Assembly (NCBI GenBank): GCA_024628785.1
Contig: CP102405.1
Coordinates: 806,001 to 870,000, forward strand
Direction of reading: 5' to 3'
Source of the DNA: Fusobacteria bacterium ZRK30
GTDB lineage: Bacteria > Fusobacteriota > Fusobacteriia > Fusobacteriales > Fusobacteriaceae
Length of the DNA stretch: 64,000 bases
Shown here: positions 33,930-42,672 of the stretch, piece after piece
How the letters are laid out: every line of letters begins with the position of its first letter
Numbering within the stretch: the stretch's first letter is position 1
The notes under the pieces: model-generated
Databases searched by the model: none
Seen by the model: the letters and a program-made list of their open reading frames with translations, nothing else
Told to the model about the DNA's origin: nothing
Position numbers and translations under genes: made by a program

Positions 33930-34781
33930 CTACCTCTTAACCTTTATTAAGTTAAAAGATACAAATGGAAAAATTAAACCGACAAGGAGAATGATAATCC
34001 CTACAACTATTCCAGCCTGGACGGTAGAAACTATATAGTTCAACCCGGCTATCTCACTTCGAATAAATTCATAGAGGTTTAAAAAGGTTAAACTTCCTAT
34101 AATTGCTGCTGAGATAAACTTTATATTATTTATAAAATAATAGGGTCTTAAGATCTCTCTTTTTTCCATACCCAGATATAATTTAGCTTCTATATCATGA
34201 TTTTGACTGACAACACTGCTATGCATTATATTAAATATCATTATTTTTATAGGAAGCAGTGTGATTAAGAGCAATCCAATTAGAAGTTTATTATTTCTTT
34301 TTATCTTTTCATCTAATTTAGTAACACTCTTTTTATTGATTACAACTTCTTTTACACCGTCGATCTCATCGATGATGACTTTTGCTTGATTCAGGTTTTT
34401 TTCTCCCTCAGTCTTTACGACAAATGAGTTTAAGAGAGGGTTACCTATCCCACGATTACTGAGACCTAGTTGATCAGCTAATTTTTTAAATGCTAACTCT
34501 TTATTTATATAGCTGATTTGTTCGATACCATCAAGGGTTAAAATGTTTTTTTCAATCTTCTCAATACTATTTTGAGAGACGTTGTTATTCATATACACGC
34601 TGAGAGTATAACTTTTGTTTAAAGTTTTATTGCTTTGATAGATGTTATAGATAGAGATAACGCTTATATTAAAAAATAAAAATGCAAAGATCAAAGTAGT
34701 AAAACTAAGAGTATAGTAGGTTATATTTTTTTGGATTAATTCATTTATCTCGGTATTCATTTGACGTATTTTTTTAAACAT
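33930..34781 (-). CDS. ftsX: Cell division protein FtsX
   Basis: 283 residues with four membrane helices: one near 25-48 and three in the C-terminal third. Between the first two lies a large extracytoplasmic domain (about 50-170), which in other bacteria binds EnvC. The cytoplasmic N-terminus is short. It overlaps ftsE by 8 nt and stops 4 nt before envC, so ftsE-ftsX-envC is one unit. The protein looks intact, unlike its FtsE partner. Confidence 0.88.
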   Translation of the reverse strand: MFKKIRQMNTEINELIQKNITYYTLSFTTLIFAFLFFNISVISIYNIYQSNKTLNKSYTLSVYMNNNVSQNSIEKIEKNILTLDGIEQISYINKELAFKKLADQLGLSNRGIGNPLLNSFVVKTEGEKNLNQAKVIIDEIDGVKEVVINKKSVTKLDEKIKRNNKLLIGLLLITLLPIKIMIFNIMHSSVVSQNHDIEAKLYLGMEKREILRPYYFINNIKFISAAIIGSLTFLNLYEFIRSEIAGLNYIVSTVQAGIVVGIIILLVGLIFPFVSFNLIKVKR

Positions 34782-35424
34782 TGGATATTGCTCCCTTCTC
34801 TAAGATATATTTATCACAATTTATCATATTTTCAATTTTTTTATTGTTGGTAAAAATTACTATGGTTTTGCCCTTGCTGTTGAGATCCTGGAAATATTTC
34901 ATTAAACTCTCAATTTTTTCAATTTTTAAATGAATTTGAGGATTATCCAAGATGATTAATTCAGGATCTAAAACCAGAGATCTGGCGATGTTAAGTCTTT
35001 GCTTTTCCTCTAAATTCAGAGTTGTTAAAGAATTATTTTTTTTATCTAAAAGACCAAAATTTTTTAACTGTTTTTCACCTGTTTCAATGAGTTTCTTAGG
35101 AGGTAATTTTGTATGGATCTCCAAAGGAAGAGTTATATTTCCCATGACATCTTTTGTTTGTATAAGCTTAAAATCTTCAAAACAAATTCCTATTCTTTTA
35201 TGAATTATTTTTGAACGACAATTAAACTTAGAGAGGTTTTTTCCTCCGATTATGATACCTCCGGATTTAGGGATATCCAGCTGGCAGATTAAGTCGATTA
35301 TCTTATCTTTTTCTGTTTTAGATCTATAATTTAAAAGGATAAATTTTCCATTTGAAACATTTAAATTTAAATTATTAAGATGGGGTTTCTTCTCATTAGT
35401 AGTTATATTTTTAAATTTTAACAT
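34774..35424 (-). CDS. ftsE: FtsE-like protein with degenerate ATPase motifs
   Basis: 216 residues aligning end to end with FtsE ABC ATPases, next to ftsX. Almost every nucleotide motif is altered. Walker A is NYRSKTEKDK (32-41) instead of GxSGxGKST, with only Lys39 kept. The Q-loop Gln is Glu83 (CFEDF). The signature is LNLEEKQR (136-143) instead of LSGGEQQR. Walker B keeps Asp160 but the catalytic Glu is Asn161 (LDNPQ). The switch His is Asn193 (FTNN). The reading frame is open and partners are retained, so it is probably a non-hydrolysing pseudo-ATPase scaffold rather than a dead gene. Confidence 0.85.
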   Translation of the reverse strand: MLKFKNITTNEKKPHLNNLNLNVSNGKFILLNYRSKTEKDKIIDLICQLDIPKSGGIIIGGKNLSKFNCRSKIIHKRIGICFEDFKLIQTKDVMGNITLPLEIHTKLPPKKLIETGEKQLKNFGLLDKKNNSLTTLNLEEKQRLNIARSLVLDPELIILDNPQIHLKIEKIESLMKYFQDLNSKGKTIVIFTNNKKIENMINCDKYILEKGAISNV

Positions 35425-35647
35425 ATTGATTTCTCCTATGAAACAAGAGTTGATAATTGAAAGTTTACAGATAGAAAATAACTACCTATTTATCATTAAA
35501 TTATATCAATATTAAGAGGATAAGGTCAATTTTCTTTTTTTCTTGATTTAAACCTTCCAATACTCTAAAATTAAAAGAGAAAACCTTTGTTATGAAGAGT
35601 ATTAAAGTAAAGAAAGAAAACCTTAGTTAGTAAAACAAAAGGAGTAA

Positions 35648-37726
35648 ATGATGAAAAAATTAATTATAGCGGAAAAACCCAGTTTAGGGAGGAATATAGC
35701 CAGTGCATTAGGTCTGAAAAAAAGAGGAAACGGGTATATAGAAGGGGACAAATATATTGTTTCATGGGCATTCGGTCACCTGTTCGAACTATCCAATGTA
35801 GATGATTATTTTGGCAAGAAGATGAAGTGGAAGGAGGTAGAACTACCCTTTACACCGAAGAAGTTTAAATTTAAATTAAAGGAGAGCAAGGGGATTGCTG
35901 AACAATTTAAAGTTCTTAAAGATCTTATGGAGAGGGAAGATGTAGAAGGAATTATTAATTGCGGAGATGCAGACAGAGAGGGACAGATAATAATAGATAG
36001 GATTATAAAGGAATCCAAGATAAAAAAAGAGGTATACAGGTTATGGCTTCCGGAACAGACCAAGGAGACCATCATAGAGGAAGTTAAGAATATAAAACCT
36101 GACAGGGAGTATATAAAATTAGCGTTTGAGGGATATTCCAGAACTGTGATGGATTGGCTCTTTGGTATAAATTTAACCAGATATATCACACTGAAAAGTG
36201 GTCAATTGATGCCGGTAGGAAGGGTATTGATACCGGTATTAAAATTTATCTATGACAGGGATACAGCTATAGAGAAGTTCGTCAAGGAAAAATATATCCA
36301 GCTTGAGAGTGAATGTGAGAAGGACGAGGTTAAATTTAAACTGTCTAAAAGCACAAAATATCTCATAAAAGATGAGAAAAAAGCTGACTTAAAATGTGAA
36401 GAACTCAACTCCTGTGAGGGAAAAGTTTTATCCAAGGAAAATAAGGAGATTAAAAAACAGCCGGGGAAATTATTTTCATTGTCAAAATTACAATCCCAGC
36501 TTTCGAAAAAAAATAAGATAGATTTTAAGGGATCTTTGGAAATAATTCAGAAATTATATGAAAATGGATATATCACATATCCAAGGACAAATACAGAATA
36601 CCTGGCTGTGAATGAAAAGGGAAAGGTTAAGCAGCTTCTAAAGGTGCTTTCAAAGGATCACAATGTAAAGTTTAAAGATTCTAAAAAGATATTTGATGAT
36701 GATAAGGTGGAGAGTCATAGTGCGATAATTCCGACTATGAAATTTCCAAAGAACAATTTAAACGGACGGGAAAAAATAATCTATGAAACTATCTTGAATC
36801 GTTTTATCTCAAACTTTGTAGCTGAGGAAACTATTACAGCTAAGGTTGTAGTCACTATAGGTGTAGGAGATGAAAAATTTAAGCTTTCAGGAGAAAGTGT
36901 TGTACAGGCAGGATTTTACAAATACGAACCTGCGGTTTTTGAAAATAAACTACCTAATTTTATTGTAGGAGATACCTTTAAAGTTGAGTTTAAAAAAATA
37001 CTTAAGGAAACTAAGCCCCCCAGAAAAGTCTCAGAAAGGGAACTGGCAGCCCATTTAAAAAATCCATTCAGAAAGGACAGTGATACCGAAGAGGATGAGT
37101 ATAAGGCTATATTAAAAGGGATTGAGATAGGGACTGAGGCAACAAGAACAGGGATAATAGAAAATGCCAAAAAATATGAATATATATCCCAAAAAGGATC
37201 TAATTTTTCTTTGGAACCATTGGGAGGAAAAGTAGTTGAGACATTGGATAAATTAAATATAGATCTGTATAAAACAAAGACTGTAGAGTTTTCTAAACTC
37301 CTGAAAAAAGTATATAAGGGAAATAGCACTATCCAGGAAACTATCGATCTGGTTACAGAGGAACTCCAGAGAATTATAGGCCAGAATATAGAGATACCCA
37401 GGGTATACAATGATTCAGAAAGGGAGATAATCGCAGTCTGTCCCAGATGCGGAAAAAATATCTATGAGAACAGTAAGGGGTTTTCGTGTGTGGGGTATAG
37501 AGATGCCCCGCCGTGTAACTTTACCCTGTGGAAAGAGAGTAGATATAAGTCTATAGAGGTAAAGATTTCCAAAACCAGGGCTAAAAAATTAATAAAAGGG
37601 GAAACTATCTCTTTAAAGAAGATAAAAGGGAAAAATGAAAAGATATACTCAGCTGAATTTAAATTAGAAGATACGGGGAAATATGTGAACTTAAAGTTAG
37701 AAAAATATTTTCCTGTGGAAGAGTAA
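35648..37726 (+). CDS. topB: DNA topoisomerase III
   Basis: 692 residues of a type IA topoisomerase that decatenates DNA. The Toprim domain (1-140) has IIAEKPSLGR and the metal motif DADREG (107-112). The catalytic Tyr311 is in YITYPRTNTEYL. The C-terminus (about 620-690) has one zinc ribbon (CPRCGKNIYE, then Cys residues further on). AAGGAG precedes the ATG; ATG 35651 is an alternative start. It is transcribed alone, divergent from ftsE. Confidence 0.93.
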   Translation: MMKKLIIAEKPSLGRNIASALGLKKRGNGYIEGDKYIVSWAFGHLFELSNVDDYFGKKMKWKEVELPFTPKKFKFKLKESKGIAEQFKVLKDLMEREDVEGIINCGDADREGQIIIDRIIKESKIKKEVYRLWLPEQTKETIIEEVKNIKPDREYIKLAFEGYSRTVMDWLFGINLTRYITLKSGQLMPVGRVLIPVLKFIYDRDTAIEKFVKEKYIQLESECEKDEVKFKLSKSTKYLIKDEKKADLKCEELNSCEGKVLSKENKEIKKQPGKLFSLSKLQSQLSKKNKIDFKGSLEIIQKLYENGYITYPRTNTEYLAVNEKGKVKQLLKVLSKDHNVKFKDSKKIFDDDKVESHSAIIPTMKFPKNNLNGREKIIYETILNRFISNFVAEETITAKVVVTIGVGDEKFKLSGESVVQAGFYKYEPAVFENKLPNFIVGDTFKVEFKKILKETKPPRKVSERELAAHLKNPFRKDSDTEEDEYKAILKGIEIGTEATRTGIIENAKKYEYISQKGSNFSLEPLGGKVVETLDKLNIDLYKTKTVEFSKLLKKVYKGNSTIQETIDLVTEELQRIIGQNIEIPRVYNDSEREIIAVCPRCGKNIYENSKGFSCVGYRDAPPCNFTLWKESRYKSIEVKISKTRAKKLIKGETISLKKIKGKNEKIYSAEFKLEDTGKYVNLKLEKYFPVEE

Positions 37727-37730
37727 AAGA

Positions 37731-37750
37731 GCAACGTGACGTTGCATCCA
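37731..37750 (+). repeat. Intergenic palindromic repeat, copy 3
   Basis: GCAACGTGACGTTGCATCCA, with a near-perfect palindromic core GCAACGT-G-ACGTTGC. It lies 5 bp after the topB stop codon. It differs by one base from copies 1 and 2. Confidence 0.8.
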
Positions 37751-37779
37751 ATTTTGCAGGTGTAATTAAATAAAAAAAA

Positions 37780-37860
37780 TCCCTCTATCTATACGATGGA
37801 GGGGGAATAACTATATAAAGTGAAAGAGCCAGTAAACCTTTTGAGAAAGTTTACTGGCTC
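37780..37860. terminator. Two hairpins after topB
   Basis: The first stem is CCCTCTATC (37780-37788) with GATGGAGGG (37794-37802). The second is a 12-bp perfect stem GAGCCAGTAAAC (37826-37837) with GTTTACTGGCTC (37849-37860). Neither is followed by a strong T-run, so they may slow or process rather than end transcripts. Confidence 0.45.
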
Positions 37861-37961
37861 AGCATTAGAAACACCATAATGTCGCTAACACATTTCAAAA
37901 GAATTATAACCTAATTTTGAAAAAATGTAAAGTTTTATTATTGTCGTAGGGGAGGCTGGAG

Positions 37962-38876
37962 ATGTTAAAGGGGAAAAATTTAAAAAAGGGAGATACCATA
38001 GGGATAGTGGCTCCTGCTAACTCAGGTTCTAAAGAGAAGGTGCTCAGTTCAAAAAAAAAGTTAGAAAGCCTGGGATATAAGGTGAAATTAGGAAAACACA
38101 TTTTTGATACCTGGCATTCATTTGCAGGAACAGATAAAAGCAGAGTATCAGATATAAATAATTTTTTTAAAGATCCAGAAGTAGATGCAGTCATGTGTCT
38201 TCGTGGGGGATATGGAAGTATAAGGATTGTGGAAGCACTGGATATTGATATGATAAAGAAAAACCCCAAGATATTTATAGGGTACAGCGATATTACAACA
38301 CTTCACACTGCTCTGAATCAAAGAGCTGGTTTGGTTACATTCCATGGACCTATGGCAGTTTCTAATTTTTTTGATATAGAAAAATTTACGGTGGATTCAT
38401 TTGTAGAAAGTATGGAAAATATCTGTGGCAGAGAGATAATAAATCCAACAGAATTAAAATCTATGGTAGGAGGGAAGGCTATTGGAATCGTAGCAGGGGG
38501 GAATTTAATTACCCTTATGGGGGACATGGGAACTCCCAATGAACTTGATTTTAAAGGTAAAATATTATTTGTAGAGGAGATCAGAGAACCTACGTATAAG
38601 GTAGATCGTGCTCTGACCCAGCTTTTAAATTCAGGAAAACTAGGCCAGTTAAATGGAATTATATTGGGAGATTTTAATAACTGTATTCCTGCATCGGAAT
38701 ATGACATGCCCCTTATGGATCTCTTAGAGGACAGGTTAAAGAAGCTGGGTATTCCTATAATTTATAATTTTAAATCGGGCCATTGTAAACCTATGGTAAC
38801 ACTTCCCCTAGGGATAGAGGTGGAGATAGATTGTGATAAGTTAACGATTAGAAGTTTAGAGGGAGCGGTCAGATGA
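37962..38876 (+). CDS. LD-carboxypeptidase (S66 family, LdcA/MccF-like)
   Basis: 304 residues. LdcA removes the terminal D-Ala from tetrapeptides during peptidoglycan recycling. The nucleophile motif is FIGYSDITTLH, the Glu is in VEEIREPTYKVDRAL, and the His in FKSGHCKP. CLRGGYGS is the conserved N-terminal domain loop. A MccF-like immunity role is the alternative. Its stop overlaps the start of the PBP4-like gene (ATGA), so the two wall enzymes are coupled. Confidence 0.87.
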   Translation: MLKGKNLKKGDTIGIVAPANSGSKEKVLSSKKKLESLGYKVKLGKHIFDTWHSFAGTDKSRVSDINNFFKDPEVDAVMCLRGGYGSIRIVEALDIDMIKKNPKIFIGYSDITTLHTALNQRAGLVTFHGPMAVSNFFDIEKFTVDSFVESMENICGREIINPTELKSMVGGKAIGIVAGGNLITLMGDMGTPNELDFKGKILFVEEIREPTYKVDRALTQLLNSGKLGQLNGIILGDFNNCIPASEYDMPLMDLLEDRLKKLGIPIIYNFKSGHCKPMVTLPLGIEVEIDCDKLTIRSLEGAVR

Positions 38877-40369
38877 AAAACATATTAAAAAAATTGATTG
38901 TATTGATAATTTTAGTGTCTATAATTTCGTGCAGGAGTGCCGAGACCCCAACTGTTTCAATAAGATCTAGGACAGAAGCAGTGGTAAGTGATTTTAGGAA
39001 ACTGCCAAAAATAGAAAGTGCCAGCCTGGGGATAAAAGTTATGAACTTAGAAACCAATAAAACTTTATTTGAATTAAATTCTGACAAATCCCTGGTACCG
39101 GCTTCTAATATGAAATTATTGACTACAGGAGCAGCACTAGAAGTTTTAGGGGCAGATTATAGGTTTAAAACTACATTAGTCTATGACGGACAAATTGGGG
39201 AAGATGGAACTTTAAATGGAAATATCTATATTATTGGCGGGGGAGATCCTACTTTGGGGTCTAAATATCTGGCTGCAAAAAATCCTGAAAGGGTAACAGC
39301 AGAGGAAAAAAAGAAACAACTGGAATTTTTAAATATCTGGGTAGAAAAAGTAAAAACTATGGGGATAAAAAAAATTAATGGTCAGATAGTTGCTGATTGT
39401 TCTTATTATCCTGAAACAACCCTGTCTCAAACTTGGGAATGGGGGGATCTGAGGTATACCTTTGCTTCAAAGCCCAGCGGACTTACTTTTTTGGATAATA
39501 GTATCAGACTGACACTCCGAAAGGAAGATAAAAATATCAGGGCAAGTGTGTCTCCTTTATGGGTTAATACTGTGGTAACTAATAGAGTTGTAGGAGATGA
39601 TAAAAGACCGTCTAAAATAACATTGGTAGTACCTCCCTACAGCAATGAAATAATTGCATTGGGAACCATGAATAGACCTATAATTTCATATAATACAGTG
39701 ATGCAGGATCCGGCTTCTGCTTTAGGGGCAATATTTTCTGAAACTTTAGAACGGGATGGTATAGAAAATGATGGAAGCAGATTGAAGAATAGAGATGAAA
39801 CAGTAGAAAATAAAAAAAATATTATTTATACCCAGTATTCTCCTAAATTAGAGGAGATCATAGGTTATATGAATAAGTACAGTGTAAATTTATTTGCAGA
39901 GCACCTAAAGATGGAGGTGGAGAAAAAGTTAAGGAGAAAAAATAAAGAGGTAAAGGGAAACAAGGCTGAAACGATGAAGGGATACTGGAGTAGACGTGTA
40001 TCTGCAAGGGGGCTCTATATATACGATGGAAGCGGATTATCCCGTTACGATGGAGTGACTCCTGATACTGTAGTAGAGGTCTTGAAATATATGAATAAAT
40101 CTAATGATTTTTTGAGTTTTTATAATTCTTTAGCTGAGCCTGGAAAGGGTGGAACCTTTAAAAAATTTAAAGAAAAGACGGTCTTAGTGGATAATCTCCA
40201 TGGAAAAAGCGGAACTCTTACAGGAATAAAATCCTATGGGGGATATATTTATAATATTGATGGAGATCTCCTGGCCTTTTCTATAATAATAAATCATCAC
40301 GGGATGAACGGCACTGGAATATCTAAAAAATTAGAGCAAGTAATGGAGAGTATCTATTATCTGAAATAA
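38873..40369 (+). CDS. dacB: D-Ala-D-Ala carboxypeptidase, PBP4/S13 family lipoprotein
   Basis: 498 residues. The signal peptide ends in lipobox IISC (Cys20), so the protein is likely anchored as a lipoprotein. Penicillin-binding motifs are SxxK (Ser78-Lys81 in ASNMK), SxN (YSVNLFAEHL) and KSG in place of KTG (HGKSGTL). The large insert domain of S13 enzymes lies between the first two motifs. It trims peptidoglycan peptides in the periplasm and is coupled by a 4-nt overlap to ldcA. A role in wall recycling is likely. Confidence 0.88.
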   Translation: MKNILKKLIVLIILVSIISCRSAETPTVSIRSRTEAVVSDFRKLPKIESASLGIKVMNLETNKTLFELNSDKSLVPASNMKLLTTGAALEVLGADYRFKTTLVYDGQIGEDGTLNGNIYIIGGGDPTLGSKYLAAKNPERVTAEEKKKQLEFLNIWVEKVKTMGIKKINGQIVADCSYYPETTLSQTWEWGDLRYTFASKPSGLTFLDNSIRLTLRKEDKNIRASVSPLWVNTVVTNRVVGDDKRPSKITLVVPPYSNEIIALGTMNRPIISYNTVMQDPASALGAIFSETLERDGIENDGSRLKNRDETVENKKNIIYTQYSPKLEEIIGYMNKYSVNLFAEHLKMEVEKKLRRKNKEVKGNKAETMKGYWSRRVSARGLYIYDGSGLSRYDGVTPDTVVEVLKYMNKSNDFLSFYNSLAEPGKGGTFKKFKEKTVLVDNLHGKSGTLTGIKSYGGYIYNIDGDLLAFSIIINHHGMNGTGISKKLEQVMESIYYLK

Positions 40370-40656
40370 ATGAATTTTAAATAACATGGATAAATTGAAG
40401 TGTTTAGATAATGAGCACGACGAAACTCGTAAGAGATATACTGAGTAGCAAGGTAACACTTTGAAAAAGGAATTAAATTCAAAAGAAAGGTTAGATTTTA
40501 GTCTGTGTCAAAAGAGAAAAGGTTATAACCAAGAAAAAAACGATTACTGAGCTCTCTAGGTTTTTCCTCTGTGAGCTTCGTGTAAAGGTTTTGGTTTTAA
40601 TAATTAGATTAGGTCTGTGTGCTATGGGTTAGATATTTTTTAGGGGGGGATTTTTT
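40370..40656. other. 287-bp gene-free region
   Basis: It contains the perfect palindrome GGTTATAACC (40521-40530) and two copies of GTCTGTGT about 110 bp apart, but no known RNA, promoter or gene. A 20-codon ATG frame from 40386 has no ribosome binding site and I do not call it. Confidence 0.3.
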
Positions 40657-41820
40657 ATGGACAGCAATAAAATTTTAGAATTAGCTAAAAAGATATCTCC
40701 CTGGCTTTCTAAAGTCAGGGGAGACTTTCATATGTATCCGGAGCTGGGAATGCAGGAGTTTCGTACCCAGAGAAAAATTTGTGAATATTTAGATGAATTT
40801 GGGATATTGCATAAAAAGATGGCAAAAACAGGGGTAGCAGGAGAGATAAAGGGGAAAAATGCGTTTAAGACTATAGCTCTTCGAGCTGATATTGATGCTC
40901 TGCCTATTTTGGAAAAAAATGAAGTTTCTTACAAATCTAAAAACCATGGAGTTATGCATGCCTGCGGTCATGATGCACATACCACTATCCTTTTGGGGGT
41001 AGCTAAAATACTCAGTGAACAAAAAGATGAATTAGGAGTAAATGTAAGATTTATATTTCAGCCTGCAGAAGAAACTGTAGGAGGAGCAGAGCCTATGATT
41101 AAAGAGGGAGTTTTAGAAGGTGTAGATGCTATATTTGGATTACATGTGAGTTCTCTGATAGAAAAAGGAAGTGTGGAATACAGGTATAAGCAGATGAATG
41201 CTTCTTCAGACAGTATAGAGATAGAGGTTCAGGGAAGGTCTGCTCATGGGGCTTATCCTGGAGAGGGCGTAGACGCAATTGTCATAACAGCACAATTGAT
41301 AACAGCTATGCAAGCCATAGTCAGCCGGATAGATGCCAGAGACAGTGCAGTGTTGACCATGGGGATGATTGAGGGAGGGAGTGCACCTAATATCATAGCA
41401 GATTCTGTAAAATTAATGGGAACGTTAAGGACTTTGGATCCTGAAGTAAGAAAATTAGTTAAAGAAAAATTAAAAGTTTTAGTGGATACCCTGCCTGTTT
41501 CCATGGGTGGAAAGGGAATACTAAAGATTGGGAAAGGGTATTCTTCCCTTATCAACGATGATAATATGGTAGAGTTGATCAAGAGAAATGCCACGGATAT
41601 TTTAGGGATAGAGAGTGTCCTGGAAAAAGAAAAAGCTAATATGGGTGTGGAAGATTTTGGATATTATTTAGAAAAGATACCGGGAGTGTTTTTTTATCTG
41701 GGAGTAAAAAATGAAAAAAAAGGGATAACGGCATCAGCTCATAATGAGTGTTTTGATATAGATGAGGAAGCATTGCATCTAGGGGTTGCTATTCAGATTT
41801 TAAATGTCTTATCGGTATAA
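40657..41820 (+). CDS. M20 family amidohydrolase
   Basis: 387 residues of the M20D amidohydrolase group (hippurate hydrolase, N-acyl-amino-acid deacylase). Metal-binding motifs are MHACGHDAHTT near residue 100, PAEETVGGAEPM, and AHGAYPGEGVDA in the lid domain. These enzymes release an amino acid from an N-acyl or amide-linked precursor in the cytoplasm. It has a strong GGGGGG-rich ribosome binding region and its own terminator. Confidence 0.86.
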   Translation: MDSNKILELAKKISPWLSKVRGDFHMYPELGMQEFRTQRKICEYLDEFGILHKKMAKTGVAGEIKGKNAFKTIALRADIDALPILEKNEVSYKSKNHGVMHACGHDAHTTILLGVAKILSEQKDELGVNVRFIFQPAEETVGGAEPMIKEGVLEGVDAIFGLHVSSLIEKGSVEYRYKQMNASSDSIEIEVQGRSAHGAYPGEGVDAIVITAQLITAMQAIVSRIDARDSAVLTMGMIEGGSAPNIIADSVKLMGTLRTLDPEVRKLVKEKLKVLVDTLPVSMGGKGILKIGKGYSSLINDDNMVELIKRNATDILGIESVLEKEKANMGVEDFGYYLEKIPGVFFYLGVKNEKKGITASAHNECFDIDEEALHLGVAIQILNVLSV

Positions 41821-41836
41821 TTTTTATGAAAAAACT

Positions 41837-41876
41837 AAAAAGGTATCAAAAGTATAATGCTTTTGATACCTTTTTT
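41837..41876. terminator. Bidirectional terminator
   Basis: GGTATCAAAAG (41842-41852) pairs with CTTTTGATACC (41860-41870), extended by A and T runs on each side. It serves the M20 gene and the convergent XRE-cupin regulator. Confidence 0.85.
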
Positions 41877-42416
41877 TTAAAATGCCGGCGGATTGGATAC
41901 CCATAAAACTTTAACTATATTTTTTCCTGCATTGGAAATGTAGTGATTTTTTCTAGATTTATAGTAAAATGACTCCCCTTTACGGGCCTTGTATGTTTTT
42001 TCTCCTAAGTGAATCAATACGGTACCGCTCAGTACGTATCCAAACTCCTCTCCTTCGTGGGGGAGCTCCTCCTTATACCTTCCTCCCTCTTCTATGGTTA
42101 TAAGAATAGGTTCCATTTGATTTTTCTGTGCATTGGGAACAATCCATTCGATCTTATATTTTAACTCTTCATCGATATTCTCAAAGACATCTTCCTTTTT
42201 AAAGACGATTTTTTCATCTTCATCCTCATTAAAAAAATCTCGAAGGTTGGTGCCCAATCCCTCTAATATGTCTATTAGGGTAGTGATAGATGGAGATGTA
42301 AGATCTCTTTCTACTTGGGATATAAAACCTTTGGATAGTTCACATCTCATAGCTAACTCATCTTGAGTGAGAAATTTTTCCTGTCTCAGTCTTTTAATTT
42401 TTTTGCCTATATCCAT
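41877..42416 (-). CDS. XRE-cupin transcriptional regulator (PuuR-like)
   Basis: 179 residues: an N-terminal XRE helix-turn-helix (1-60; LTQDELAMRCELSKGFISQV) and a C-terminal cupin (about 105-178; GEEFGYVLSGTVLIHLGEKT). This architecture is shared with PuuR, the putrescine-responsive repressor. It is divergent from potABCD, and the pot and spe promoters share a 43-bp element that is its likely operator. Polyamines are the likely ligands. Binding is inferred, not shown. Confidence 0.87.
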   Translation of the reverse strand: MDIGKKIKRLRQEKFLTQDELAMRCELSKGFISQVERDLTSPSITTLIDILEGLGTNLRDFFNEDEDEKIVFKKEDVFENIDEELKYKIEWIVPNAQKNQMEPILITIEEGGRYKEELPHEGEEFGYVLSGTVLIHLGEKTYKARKGESFYYKSRKNHYISNAGKNIVKVLWVSNPPAF

Positions 42417-42504
42417 TTTTTACTCCCTTTTATTTATTTAAAATTATTTATTTGAAATTTAAAAACCTATTTAATATTATAGCTTGATATATGAAATAAA
42501 TCAA

Positions 42505-42533
42505 TTGACAAAGTATAGTTTTTTTTATAAAAT
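42505..42533 (+). promoter_or_regulatory. Promoter of potABCD
   Basis: Consensus TTGACA (42505-42510) and TAAAAT (42528-42533) are spaced by 17 bp. The downstream 42546-42588 element is nearly identical to that of the spe operon. Confidence 0.8.
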
Positions 42534-42545
42534 ATAACGCTAGAT

Positions 42546-42588
42546 GTTTAGTAATACTATTTTTGTAAACGTATTATATAAAACATAA
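42546..42588 (+). promoter_or_regulatory. Shared pot/spe operator element, copy 1
   Basis: 43 bp beginning GTTTAGTAATACT and ending TATATAAAACATAA; 37 of 43 bases match 46538-46580. It begins about 12 bp past the -10 box, so it overlaps or follows the transcription start. It contains the inverted pair GTAATAC/GTATTAT and GTTTA/TAAAC. It is a probable repressor site. Confidence 0.7.
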
Positions 42589-42672
42589 AATAGTAATAAC
42601 TTAATATATTAAATTAAGTGTATTTTATCTGAAATTGATACTGTTAAAATTTATATAGCAAGGAGAGATTTT

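Noticed and set aside
36916-37410. 164-codon frame opposite topB
   Set aside because: It is a shadow frame inside a clear topoisomerase III gene.
40386-40448. 20-codon ATG frame in the gap before the M20 gene
   Set aside because: There is no ribosome binding site and no sign of selection; too short to call.
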